Origin: an uncultured Christensenellaceae bacterium
GTDB taxonomy: Bacteria > Bacillota > Clostridia > Christensenellales > Borkfalkiaceae
Direction: 5' to 3'
Assembly (NCBI GenBank): GCA_910587365.1
Contig: CAJUKJ010000011.1
Coordinates: 17,232-44,124, forward strand
DNA length: 26,893 bases
Below, piece after piece: positions 7,962 through 15,020 of this stretch. Position 1 is the first letter of the stretch; every line of letters starts with the position of its first letter. Under the pieces are notes generated by a model that was not told the origin of the DNA, did not search any database, and saw only the letters and a list, made by a program, of their open reading frames with translations. A program made the translations under genes and the position numbers.

Positions 7962-8819
7962 ATGAAAGCTAACGGATTGCCCGTAGGGGTAGACCTTAAA
8001 GGAAAGGTTGCTGTTGTTACGGGTGCAGGCGGGGTAATTTGTTCTATGCTTGCGGAAGCCCTTGCGGCGGCGGGAGCAAAAGTCGCGCTTTTGGATTTGA
8101 ACGGCGAAAGGGCGGAAGAGTTCGCAAAACAAATAGTAAAGGACGGCGGAGTGGCGAAGGGGTATTCCGCAAACGTTCTTAATAAACAAAGTCTTGCCGA
8201 CTGTCATAAACAGGTATTAAACGACCTAGGTAAGTGCGATATTCTGGTTAACGGCGCGGGCGGAAACAATCCCAAGGCGCAGACCGATAAAGAATATTTT
8301 GAAAACGGCGATATTGACGCCGACACGAAATCATTCTTTGATTTGGACGAGGGTGGGGTACAGTTTGTATTCAACTTAAATTATCTGGGTACGCTTCTTC
8401 CCACGCAGGAATTTGCGCGTGATATGGTCGGGCGCGAGGGCTGTAATATCATAAACATATCGTCAATGAACGCGTTTACCCCCCTTACCAAAATACCTGC
8501 ATATTCCGCGGCAAAGTCTGCCGTTTCAAACTTTACGCAGTGGCTTGCGGTGCATTTTTCAAAGGCGGGTATAAGGGTAAACGCAATAGCTCCCGGGTTC
8601 TTTTCCACTGCGCAGAACAAATCGCTTTTATGGAACGCGGACGGTACGCCTACTGCGCGCACGGGTAAAATCATAGCTGCAACGCCTATGGGCAGATTCG
8701 GCGAGATTGAGGAGCTTATAGGTGCAACCCTCTTTCTCGCAAGCGAAAAGGCGGCGGGCTTCATAACGGGCGTAGTCCTGCCCATAGACGGCGGCTTTTC
8801 AGCCTATTCGGGCGTTTAA
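7962..8819 (+). CDS. uxuB: SDR-family D-mannonate oxidoreductase (fructuronate reductase)
   Basis: This is a 285-residue short-chain dehydrogenase. It shows the NAD(P)-binding TGAGGVICS (20-28, a slight variant of TGxxxGIG), NGAGG (97-101), the catalytic serine in NISSMN (165-170) and YSAAK (Y181, K185). The position directly after uxuA and the length match the SDR-type UxuB of Gram-positive bacteria, which reduces D-fructuronate to D-mannonate. This differs from the long-chain UxuB of enterics. Substrate assignment rests on gene context. AAGGAG precedes the ATG. With uxuA it covers two consecutive steps; glucuronate isomerase (uxaC), kdgK and kdgA are absent from the window. Confidence 0.87.
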   Translation: MKANGLPVGVDLKGKVAVVTGAGGVICSMLAEALAAAGAKVALLDLNGERAEEFAKQIVKDGGVAKGYSANVLNKQSLADCHKQVLNDLGKCDILVNGAGGNNPKAQTDKEYFENGDIDADTKSFFDLDEGGVQFVFNLNYLGTLLPTQEFARDMVGREGCNIINISSMNAFTPLTKIPAYSAAKSAVSNFTQWLAVHFSKAGIRVNAIAPGFFSTAQNKSLLWNADGTPTARTGKIIAATPMGRFGEIEELIGATLFLASEKAAGFITGVVLPIDGGFSAYSGV

Positions 8820-8862
8820 ATATATTTCTCATCCATATTCCTCATTCCTCTTTTATTTGAAA

Positions 8863-8897
8863 AAGTGCGTTAAGCGTTTTGCTTACGCGCTTTTTTA
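8863..8897 (+). terminator. Intrinsic terminator after uxuB
   Basis: A hairpin with arms 8863-8875 and 8881-8892 (one bulged T, five-base loop) is followed by a T-tract ending near 8896. It closes the uxuA-uxuB unit. Confidence 0.75.
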
Positions 8898-8911
8898 TTT
8901 GGTTTCAACTG

Positions 8912-8940
8912 TTGCAAACGTTGTAAAGATATGATAAAAT
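8912..8940 (+). promoter_or_regulatory. Promoter of the flavoprotein-thioesterase unit
   Basis: TTGCAA (8912-8917) and TAAAAT (8935-8940) are separated by 17 bases, 30 bp before the ATG at 8971. The -35 lies in a short direct repeat, GTTGCAAAC then GTTGTAAAG. Confidence 0.6.
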
Positions 8941-8970
8941 TTGTAAGAAAACTTTTAAGGAGCAAACAAA

Positions 8971-9507
8971 ATGAAAAGAATTATAGTAGTTACAAGTTCG
9001 CCGAGGAAGGGCGGCAATTCCGAAATTCTTGCAGGCAAGTTTGCCGAGGGTGCCGCTTTTTCGGGCAATGCAGTTGAAACAGTCGCGGTACGCGATTTGG
9101 ATTTGAAATTCTGTACGGGCTGTATGTACTGCCAGTCGCACGATAAATGCGTGCTTGGCGACGGTATGAACGCCCTTTACGAAAGGTTTCAGAATGCGGA
9201 TGTAATTGCGTTTGCCACGCCCGTTTATTATTACGCTGTATGCGGACAGCTTAAAACGTTCCTCGACAGGTTAAACCCTCTATATCCCCGTGCAAACAGG
9301 TTTAAAGAAGTATATCTTATAGCAACCGCCGCCGAGGATGCGGAAAGCGCGATGGACGGTTCGGTAAAGGATATCCAGGGCTGGATAGACTGCTTTGACG
9401 GGGTTTCGTTGAAGGGCGTCCTCCGTGCAGCCGGGGTTACCGACAAGGGGGACGTAAATAATACGGACTTCCCCGCGCAAGCTTTTGAAATGGGTAAAAA
9501 CGTTTAA
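8971..9507 (+). CDS. Flavodoxin-fold NAD(P)H-dependent FMN reductase, Fe-S flavoprotein-like
   Basis: This 178-residue protein has a flavodoxin-like fold. The N-terminal beta strand plus phosphate loop is IIVVTSSPRKGGNSE (4-18), and the FMN-contact region is ATPVYYYAVCGQLKTFLDR. Cysteines C48, C51, C54 and C60 form C-x2-C-x2-C-x5-C, the compact motif that binds a [4Fe-4S] cluster in archaeal iron-sulfur flavoproteins. In many bacterial relatives only some of these cysteines are kept. It is probably an electron-transfer or quinone/disulfide-reducing flavoprotein; the substrate is unknown. AAGGAG precedes the ATG, and an acyl-ACP thioesterase gene follows after 11 nt, apparently in the same transcript. 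Confidence 0.8.
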   Translation: MKRIIVVTSSPRKGGNSEILAGKFAEGAAFSGNAVETVAVRDLDLKFCTGCMYCQSHDKCVLGDGMNALYERFQNADVIAFATPVYYYAVCGQLKTFLDRLNPLYPRANRFKEVYLIATAAEDAESAMDGSVKDIQGWIDCFDGVSLKGVLRAAGVTDKGDVNNTDFPAQAFEMGKNV

Positions 9508-9518
9508 AGGAGCAGTAT

Positions 9519-10259
9519 ATGGTTTACGGCAGGGAAGGTTGTGTCAGTACGGATATGATTGACGCCAAAGGGGAACTGTCGGTGGCGGCGGTATTCAGGC
9601 TGGCGGAAAACGGCGTTACCGAGCTTATGGGCAAACTGAAAATAGACGGCATTACCGCTAAAAAGATTTACGGCGCAATGTGGGTTTTTTCCAAAAACGC
9701 GGTAAGGCTTATAAAGCCCTTGCCGTGGGGAGAGGGATACCGCGTCGAAAGCTTCATCACGGCATATTCCATTGCCAAGCTTATCATAGAAACTGCGGTA
9801 AAGGATTTGCAGGGCGCAATAGTTGCATACGCCAAGACCGAGCTTTGCGCCCTCGATTTGCAGACGGGCAGGATAAGGAAAACTTCCTCCGTGGGGATTG
9901 ACGGAAGCTTTGAAAAGCACGCTCCGCTTATGGATACGGAATTCGGCAAGTTCTGCGAAGACGGTTTGAAGTTGATTGATGAAGTTCGCGTCCGCTCTTG
10001 CAATATCGATTTCAGCCGTCATACCAATAACGTGGAGTACGTAAAGTTTATTCTTAACACCTATTCCGTAAACGAGCTTCTTTGCCGTCCGGTTAAGCAG
10101 ATGGAAATTTTTTATATAAACCAATCTTTTGAAAACGATAAATTGCAGGTATATAAGTTTGCAGACGGCAGTAAGGACTTTGTGGAAATTAAAAAAGGAG
10201 ATACGGCTATTGTCAGGTGCTGTATAGAGCATTATGCAAAAGAGAATATTAATTATTGA
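9519..10259 (+). CDS. Acyl-ACP thioesterase (FatA/FatB-like, double hotdog)
   Basis: This 246-residue protein matches bacterial acyl-ACP thioesterases, which release free fatty acids from acyl-ACP. The N-terminal hotdog includes VFRLAENGVTELM and MWVFSKNAVRLIKPLPWGE. The second hotdog carries the catalytic asparagine/histidine region in NIDFSRHTNNVEYVKF. Length is typical. AAAGGAG precedes the ATG. Its 3' end overlaps the response regulator gene by 26 nt, which suggests translational coupling. This ties lipid metabolism to a membrane-stress type two-component/ABC cluster, though the functional link is inferred. Confidence 0.82.
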   Translation: MVYGREGCVSTDMIDAKGELSVAAVFRLAENGVTELMGKLKIDGITAKKIYGAMWVFSKNAVRLIKPLPWGEGYRVESFITAYSIAKLIIETAVKDLQGAIVAYAKTELCALDLQTGRIRKTSSVGIDGSFEKHAPLMDTEFGKFCEDGLKLIDEVRVRSCNIDFSRHTNNVEYVKFILNTYSVNELLCRPVKQMEIFYINQSFENDKLQVYKFADGSKDFVEIKKGDTAIVRCCIEHYAKENINY

Positions 10260-10890
10260 CGACGATATCGCAATAGGCGATATGGTGCAGGAGCTTCTTG
10301 AAAAAAATGGTTACGCCGTTTCCCGTGCATACTCTGGTATAGAGGCTTTAACGGGTATTACTTCATTTTCGCCCGATTTGATTTTACTTGATTTAATGTT
10401 GCCGGGGATATGCGGGGAAGACCTTCTTCCCTACATCAAAAAAATACCCGTAATAGTGGTAAGCGCGAAAGTGGGCGTGGACGACAAGGTGGCAACTCTT
10501 TTGGGCGGAGCCGCAGATTATATAACCAAGCCTTTCGATACGAAGGAGCTGCTTGCCCGAATTAGCGTGCAGTTGAGATTGGGCGGTCAAGGGGGCGAGC
10601 TGTCGTTTGAAAATATCAAACTTAATGTAAGCGACTTTGCCGTAACGGTAAACGGCACTCCCGTGAAGCTTACCAAGTCGGAATACGCTATACTTCTGAC
10701 GCTTATGAAAAACAGCGGCAAGGTTGTCACGAAAGAAAAAATAATGAATGAAATGGAAAGCTTAACCCCCGACTGTGAGGAGAACTCTTTGCGCACGCAT
10801 ATAGGCAATCTTCGCCAGAAATTGAGGCTTGCGGGGGGCAAGGACTATATCGAGGCGGTCTGGGGTATAGGTTACAAGCTTAAATCTTGA
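10234..10890 (+). CDS. OmpR/PhoB-family response regulator
   Basis: This 218-residue regulator has a receiver domain (about 1-115) with the acidic pocket IIDDD (7-11), phosphoacceptor D53 in LLDLMLP and the conserved lysine K99 in YITKPFD. A winged-helix DNA-binding domain follows (about 125-218; LTKSEYAILLTLMKNSGKVVTKE, then the recognition-helix region ENSLRTHIGNLRQKL and a C-terminal WGIGYKL). It begins inside the end of the thioesterase gene with only a weak ribosome binding site, consistent with coupling. Its partner kinase lies at 12717, after the ABC genes. It probably regulates the ABC operon through the repeats at 10908-10940. Confidence 0.92.
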   Translation: MQKRILIIDDDIAIGDMVQELLEKNGYAVSRAYSGIEALTGITSFSPDLILLDLMLPGICGEDLLPYIKKIPVIVVSAKVGVDDKVATLLGGAADYITKPFDTKELLARISVQLRLGGQGGELSFENIKLNVSDFAVTVNGTPVKLTKSEYAILLTLMKNSGKVVTKEKIMNEMESLTPDCEENSLRTHIGNLRQKLRLAGGKDYIEAVWGIGYKLKS

Positions 10891-10907
10891 CTGTTTCTTT
10901 ATCTTTT

Positions 10908-10940
10908 ATTGTAAAATCCTTGATTGCGGTATTGTAAAAT
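10908..10940. promoter_or_regulatory. Direct repeat and possible promoter before the ABC genes
   Basis: ATTGTAAAAT occurs at 10908-10917 and again at 10931-10940, 23 bp apart. A TTGACT at 10887-10892 lies 19 bases before TAAAAT (10912-10917), a possible though long-spaced promoter. OmpR-type regulators bind direct repeats about two turns apart, so this is a candidate site for the regulator just upstream. Confidence 0.35.
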
Positions 10941-10967
10941 ACTTAAAAAATCAAAGGAGCAAAATCG

Positions 10968-11882
10968 ATGGAATATTGTCTTGAAACAGAATATCTTATC
11001 AAAAACTACCGCAATTTCCACGCGCTCAACGGGCTGACAATGCACGTCCCGAGGGGCGCGATTTACGGGTTAATCGGTAAAAACGGCGCGGGCAAAACTA
11101 CGCTTATCCGCATAATATGCGGGCTGCAAAATCCCTCGGGCGGAAGCTATTCGCTGTACGGCGAAAGGTTTGACGGAAGGGGTATTTACAAAGCCCGTTC
11201 GCGTATGGGCGGGGTGGTCGAAACGCCTTCCGTATATGCGAATATGACCGCTTATGAAAATATAAAACAGCAGTTTATGCTGTTGGGCAAGCCGTCGTTC
11301 GACGGCATTGACGAGCTGTTGAAGCTTGTCCGCCTTGACGATACGGGCAAGAAAAAGGCGGGGCATTTTTCACTCGGTATGAAACAGAGGCTGGGTATTG
11401 CAATCGCGCTTGCGGGCAACCCCGACTTCATAGTTTTGGACGAGCCTGTAAACGGACTCGACCCGCAGGGCATTGTGGAAATACGCGAGCTTATTTTAAA
11501 GCTCAACCGCGAAAAGAATATAACTTTTCTCGTGTCCAGTCATATTTTGGGCGAGCTTTCCAAAATAGCAACGCATTACGGCTTTGTGCATAAAGGCGAA
11601 ATACTTAAAGAAATAACCGCACAGGAGCTGAAAGACGTCTGCCGTAAATGCCTTTCGATAACGGTAACAAACCCTTCCGCGCTTGCGCCCGCGCTCGATT
11701 TCCTCAAACTCGAATACCGTCTGACGGCGGAAAACAAGGCGGACGTGTACGGGGATGTTGACCTTACCGAGTTTGGCAGCATTTTAAAATTACACGGCGT
11801 TACGCTGTTGCACGCTACCGAAAAGGACGAAGACCTTGAATCATACTATATCAACCTTATAGGGGGTGATTTGAATGGTTAA
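10968..11882 (+). CDS. ABC transporter ATP-binding protein (BcrA/LanF-like)
   Basis: This 304-residue ATPase has Walker A GKNGAGKTT (37-45), signature SLGMKQR (135-141), Walker B FIVLDEP (154-160) and an H-loop in SSHILGELSK. A C-terminal extension of about 90 residues follows, as in ABC-2 export ATPases of the bacitracin-resistance and lantibiotic-immunity (BcrA/LanF) type. AAAGGAG precedes the ATG. The permease gene overlaps its end by 8 nt. The neighbouring two-component genes suggest defence against a cell-envelope-active peptide, but the exported or released substrate is unknown. Confidence 0.9.
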   Translation: MEYCLETEYLIKNYRNFHALNGLTMHVPRGAIYGLIGKNGAGKTTLIRIICGLQNPSGGSYSLYGERFDGRGIYKARSRMGGVVETPSVYANMTAYENIKQQFMLLGKPSFDGIDELLKLVRLDDTGKKKAGHFSLGMKQRLGIAIALAGNPDFIVLDEPVNGLDPQGIVEIRELILKLNREKNITFLVSSHILGELSKIATHYGFVHKGEILKEITAQELKDVCRKCLSITVTNPSALAPALDFLKLEYRLTAENKADVYGDVDLTEFGSILKLHGVTLLHATEKDEDLESYYINLIGGDLNG

Positions 11883-12705
11883 GCTTCTCAGGTCTAATTT
11901 ATCGCGTCTTATTAAATTCAAACCCTTTTACGCCGCGCTCGCCATACAGGCGGGGGTAATGCTGTTCATAACTTTAAACAGTTATCTGCAAAGCTTAAAA
12001 TACGGTTCGGAATTATGGGCGGATATGGTATTTTCGTTTACTGTATGCTCGATTTTGTCCGCGGCGTTGCTTGCGGTAATTTGCAGCCTGTTCATAGGGG
12101 CTGATTACCATAACGGCACTATCAGGAATAAGCTTATATCGGGCTTGCCGAGGTATAAAATATATTTTGCAAACCTGATTACCGTAATGGTAATAGCGGA
12201 ATGTATGAACGTTGCGGCGATGCTCGTTTTCTATCCATTAACGCTTCCGCTCTTCGGCGGGTTTATCGAAAAAACAAATATGCTGCTGACTACCTTTTTC
12301 CTCGGTAACCTTACGTTGCTCGTTTACGCGTCGCTGTATACGGCAGTGGCTATGACGACGAAAAACACCGTAGCCGCGCTTATAGTTACCGTTGCATCGC
12401 TGTTTATTATGACGATGGCGGCACAGTACTTTCTTTCGGAAATAAACGCACCCTTGACGTATACGCAAATAGTTGTTAACGAATTCGGCGAACAGGTTCA
12501 GGAAACAATACCCAACCCGTACAGGAAAAGCGAAAGCGTGCTTGCGTTCTTTGAAGTGCTTTTAAATATTTTCCCGTCGGGACAGGTCGCCGTTTTGGGT
12601 AGCGACAAAATCGTAGCCTGGCAGGCGGCGGTAAGCTCGTTATGTTTAATAGGTTTCTCCGGCGGCATAGGCTTAGCCGTGTTTTCCAAAGAAAATTTAA
12701 AATAA
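11875..12705 (+). CDS. ABC-2 type permease
   Basis: This 276-residue integral membrane protein has about six hydrophobic segments (near 17-35, 55-80, 100-125, 140-160, 165-182 and 250-270). The soluble stretch around 185-225 is probably a large extracytoplasmic loop. The N-terminal LLRSNLSRLIKFKPFY and the NGTIRNKLISGLPRYKIYFANL motif after the second segment are typical of BcrB/LanE-like ABC-2 permeases. It overlaps the upstream ATPase gene and is followed 11 nt later by the kinase gene, so all are co-transcribed. Substrate cannot be read from sequence. Confidence 0.85.
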   Translation: MVKLLRSNLSRLIKFKPFYAALAIQAGVMLFITLNSYLQSLKYGSELWADMVFSFTVCSILSAALLAVICSLFIGADYHNGTIRNKLISGLPRYKIYFANLITVMVIAECMNVAAMLVFYPLTLPLFGGFIEKTNMLLTTFFLGNLTLLVYASLYTAVAMTTKNTVAALIVTVASLFIMTMAAQYFLSEINAPLTYTQIVVNEFGEQVQETIPNPYRKSESVLAFFEVLLNIFPSGQVAVLGSDKIVAWQAAVSSLCLIGFSGGIGLAVFSKENLK

Positions 12706-12716
12706 GAAGGTAAAAA

Positions 12717-13598
12717 ATGAACACCGCCCTTATCGTTTCGGTTTGCGTTTTGATTACAGCCGTAATAATTCTTGCTATAAAGTTAATCCTTGTGTTGCAT
12801 GGAATAAACGAAATACAAAAGCAGTTGCCTGAAATTATCGGGGGCGGAACAAATAAGCTTTTAACCGTTTCTGGCGGGGACGCGGCTATTAAAAATCTTG
12901 CCGTGGAATTAAACGTCCGTCTTGCCGAAGTGAGGGAAAAGGAGCTTAGATACGACAGCGGCGACAAGGAAGTAAAGTCGGCTTTGACTAACGCCGCGCA
13001 CGACTTGCGCACGCCGCTTACAGCGGTAAGCGGATATCTCGACCTTTTGGAAAACGAAAGCGACGAAGATAAAAGGGAAAAGTATCTGTCAGTTATACGC
13101 GAACGCACGGCAACCCTTTCAAGGTTGTCCGAAGAGTTGTTTGCCTATTCGGTTGCGGCGGACGGTTTCAGAGAAGGCCGCTGTGAACAGCTTGACGCGG
13201 GAAGCGTGTTGAAGGAATGTTTAGCCGATTTTTACGAGGGATTTACGGCAAAGAACATAACGCCGGAAATACAGGTACCGTCGCCGTCTTTTAATTTAAT
13301 AGCGGACAAAACGGACATGATGCGTATGTTTTCCAATCTTATAAGTAACGTGCTTAAATATTCCGCAGGGGACTTTCAAGTAGGTATCGACGGAAGAAAA
13401 ATCACTTTCGGCAATACAGCCGAAAATATTGACTTCATAGACGTAAACAAGCTGTTCGACAGGTTTTATACCGTCAAAAACGGTAAAACCGCAACGGGCT
13501 TGGGGCTTTCGATAGCGAAAATTATCTGCGAACGGCTTGGCGGGGAAATTTCCGCTTCGCTTGACGGAAGCTATCTTGAAATTACGTTGCAGTTTTAA
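12717..13598 (+). CDS. Sensor histidine kinase
   Basis: This 293-residue kinase has one clear N-terminal membrane helix (about 4-27) and no sizeable extracellular sensor. A linker/coiled region (about 28-90) leads to the dimerisation domain with the phosphorylatable H95 in NAAHDLRTPL, and the ATPase domain follows (N-box around FSNLISNVLKYS; G-box TGLGLSIAK). The lack of a sensor domain fits kinases that respond through an associated ABC transporter, here encoded immediately upstream. AGAAGG precedes the ATG. The kinase being separated from its regulator gene by the two ABC genes is slightly unusual. Confidence 0.9.
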   Translation: MNTALIVSVCVLITAVIILAIKLILVLHGINEIQKQLPEIIGGGTNKLLTVSGGDAAIKNLAVELNVRLAEVREKELRYDSGDKEVKSALTNAAHDLRTPLTAVSGYLDLLENESDEDKREKYLSVIRERTATLSRLSEELFAYSVAADGFREGRCEQLDAGSVLKECLADFYEGFTAKNITPEIQVPSPSFNLIADKTDMMRMFSNLISNVLKYSAGDFQVGIDGRKITFGNTAENIDFIDVNKLFDRFYTVKNGKTATGLGLSIAKIICERLGGEISASLDGSYLEITLQF

Positions 13599-13633
13599 AA
13601 AGGCGGGGAAGCTTTTGCTTCCCCGCCTTTTTT
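13597..13633 (+). terminator. Intrinsic terminator after the kinase gene
   Basis: A perfect 11-bp stem GGCGGGGAAGC (13602-13612) pairs with GCTTCCCCGCC (13617-13627) around a TTTT loop. It is flanked by five A before and six T after. Confidence 0.93.
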
Positions 13634-13641
13634 ACGTATTA

Positions 13642-13883
13642 CACAACCCTCATCCGTCTTTGCCTGACGGCAAATCCACCTTCCCCCTTTATTAAGGGGG
13701 AAGGCAAGTAAGTGGGTTATGAAGTCTGCCCTCTTCCCTATACTAAGGGGGAAGGCAAGTAAGTGGGTTATGAAGTCTGCCCTCTTCCCTTTGCTGAGGG
13801 GGGAGGCAAATTGAGGATGAACAAAGGGCTTCCCCCCTTAGTAAAGGGGGAAGCTGTCTGCTTGCAGACTGATGAGGGTTGTG
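13642..13883. mobile_element. MITE-like inverted-repeat element with internal 51-bp tandem repeat
   Basis: The 13-bp ends CACAACCCTCATC (13642-13654) and GATGAGGGTTGTG (13871-13883) are perfect inverted repeats bounding 242 bp without a gene. Inside are two 51-bp tandem units (13693-13743 and 13744-13794) and a partial third, with CTTCCCCCTT/AAGGGGGAAG palindromes. Similar CCCTCATC/CTTCCCCC elements are common between genes in gut Clostridia. No transposase is present. The element plus flanks fills 13634-13932; a 7-bp hairpin TCAATTA/TAATTGA (13891-13910) lies between it and the next gene. Confidence 0.65.
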
Positions 13884-13932
13884 CATATCTTCAATTAGCG
13901 TTTTAATTGAGGGAAGGCAAGTGTAAGGGGGC

Positions 13933-14808
13933 TTATGCGTCGGTCGATTCCAACAGCACACATTCGGCAAATGTGGGGTTAATGCTGTTTTCGTTTATGG
14001 AAGTAATACTGTCTTTCATAATATAGTCCTGCGGTAAAGCTTTGGGGGTGTAACCCGTAAATTCTTTGAAAATCCTGTTAAAGTTGCGTATCGTGGCAAA
14101 ACCGCAGCGCGAGGCTATTTCCGTTATCGGCATGTCGCTTTCTGTCTGCAACAGCCTTACGGCGTTTTCGCACCTGACGTAATTCAGATATTGCGAAAAG
14201 GTCAGCCCCGTCAGTTTATGGAACAGGCGGGAAAAGTACGAGGGGTTCATTCCCATATCGCTTGCGGCGGTTTCCAAATCGTAAAATTCGTATTTTTCGT
14301 CTATTTCGTTCAATAGCGATTTAAACCTTTCGACTACGCGTGCCGGTTTTACCTTTGCCGCCGTGCGTTCGTTGCGGAAAATGTCTGCCATAAACAGGGA
14401 AATTATACTTGACGTGACGCTTTCAAGGAACGGTTTGTTTTCGCTAAGTTCGCGTTTGAGTGAAGAGTATACATTTTCCATTTGATACTTTCCGCAAAGC
14501 AAGGGCGAGGCAAGCGCGATTTTTTCGGTAAACGGCTTTATTATATCGTAATCGAAAATTATCATCGTGACGACGGTATCTGCCGACAGGGCGTGCATAT
14601 AATGCACCTGTTCGCTGTCGATAAAAAACGCCTGCCCCTTTGAAACACGGTAACCTTTTTGGTTACAGAATATATCAAGACTGCCGTTTTCTACAAATAA
14701 CAGTTCGCAATCGTAGTGCCAGTGGGGCATATTATGCGAATTTCTGTATTTTCCCGCCCAAACTTTGGCGTTGGGCGGATATTGCCATTGTTCCCTTTTT
14801 GCCTTCAA
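13933..14808 (-). CDS. AraC-family regulator of the galactoside operon
   Basis: This 291-residue regulator has an N-terminal cupin (about 15-105; MPHWHYDCELLFVENG, then SKGQAFFIDSEQVHY) and C-terminal AraC helix-turn-helix motifs (about 165-265; LETAASDMGMNPSYFSRLFH and ITEIASRCGFATIRNFNRIF, ending FTGYTPKALPQDY). The start is a TTG at 14808, chosen because AGGAGA lies 7 nt upstream and the next in-frame ATG would cut into the cupin. A further 30 residues follow the DNA-binding domain. It is divergent from the beta-galactosidase operon and probably activates it in response to a galactoside. Confidence 0.88.
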   Translation of the reverse strand: MKAKREQWQYPPNAKVWAGKYRNSHNMPHWHYDCELLFVENGSLDIFCNQKGYRVSKGQAFFIDSEQVHYMHALSADTVVTMIIFDYDIIKPFTEKIALASPLLCGKYQMENVYSSLKRELSENKPFLESVTSSIISLFMADIFRNERTAAKVKPARVVERFKSLLNEIDEKYEFYDLETAASDMGMNPSYFSRLFHKLTGLTFSQYLNYVRCENAVRLLQTESDMPITEIASRCGFATIRNFNRIFKEFTGYTPKALPQDYIMKDSITSINENSINPTFAECVLLESTDA

Positions 14809-14829
14809 ACCAAGTTCTCCTTTAAGGCT

Positions 14830-14858
14830 ATTTTATTACTTAACAGCCTGTAAGTCAA
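14830..14858 (-). promoter_or_regulatory. Promoter of the second AraC gene
   Basis: On the minus strand TTGACT (14853-14858) and TAAAAT (14830-14835) are separated by 17 bases, 21 bp upstream of the TTG start. Confidence 0.6.
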
Positions 14859-14911
14859 TAGTAAATTTAATAAAAAAGTAAAAAAATGTCCAAAAGTAGT
14901 AAAATAGTTTC

Positions 14912-14940
14912 TTGTAATTGCTAACAAAAAATGTTATAAT
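14912..14940 (+). promoter_or_regulatory. Promoter of the lac/gal operon
   Basis: TTGTAA (14912-14917) and TATAAT (14935-14940) are exactly 17 bases apart, giving a leader of about 75 nt before the GH2 start. Within the leader, ACAAA (14971-14975) and TTTGT (14983-14987) form a short interrupted palindrome, a possible operator. Confidence 0.65.
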
Positions 14941-15020
14941 TTAACCAAATAAGGGCGTGCCGTAATTGAGACAAACTAATTATTTGTTTCATATATAAAA
15001 ATAACTAAGGATTTAAGAAA

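Noticed and set aside
9504..10232. 242-residue minus-strand open frame opposite the thioesterase
   Set aside because: It mirrors the thioesterase frame almost exactly. The plus-strand product has clear hotdog motifs and a ribosome binding site.
12476..13108. 210-residue minus-strand open frame across the permease/kinase junction
   Set aside because: It is serine/arginine-rich shadow coding opposite two clearly real genes.
13642..13883. CRISPR-like array
   Set aside because: The 51-bp units are head-to-tail with no unique spacers, and no cas genes are near.
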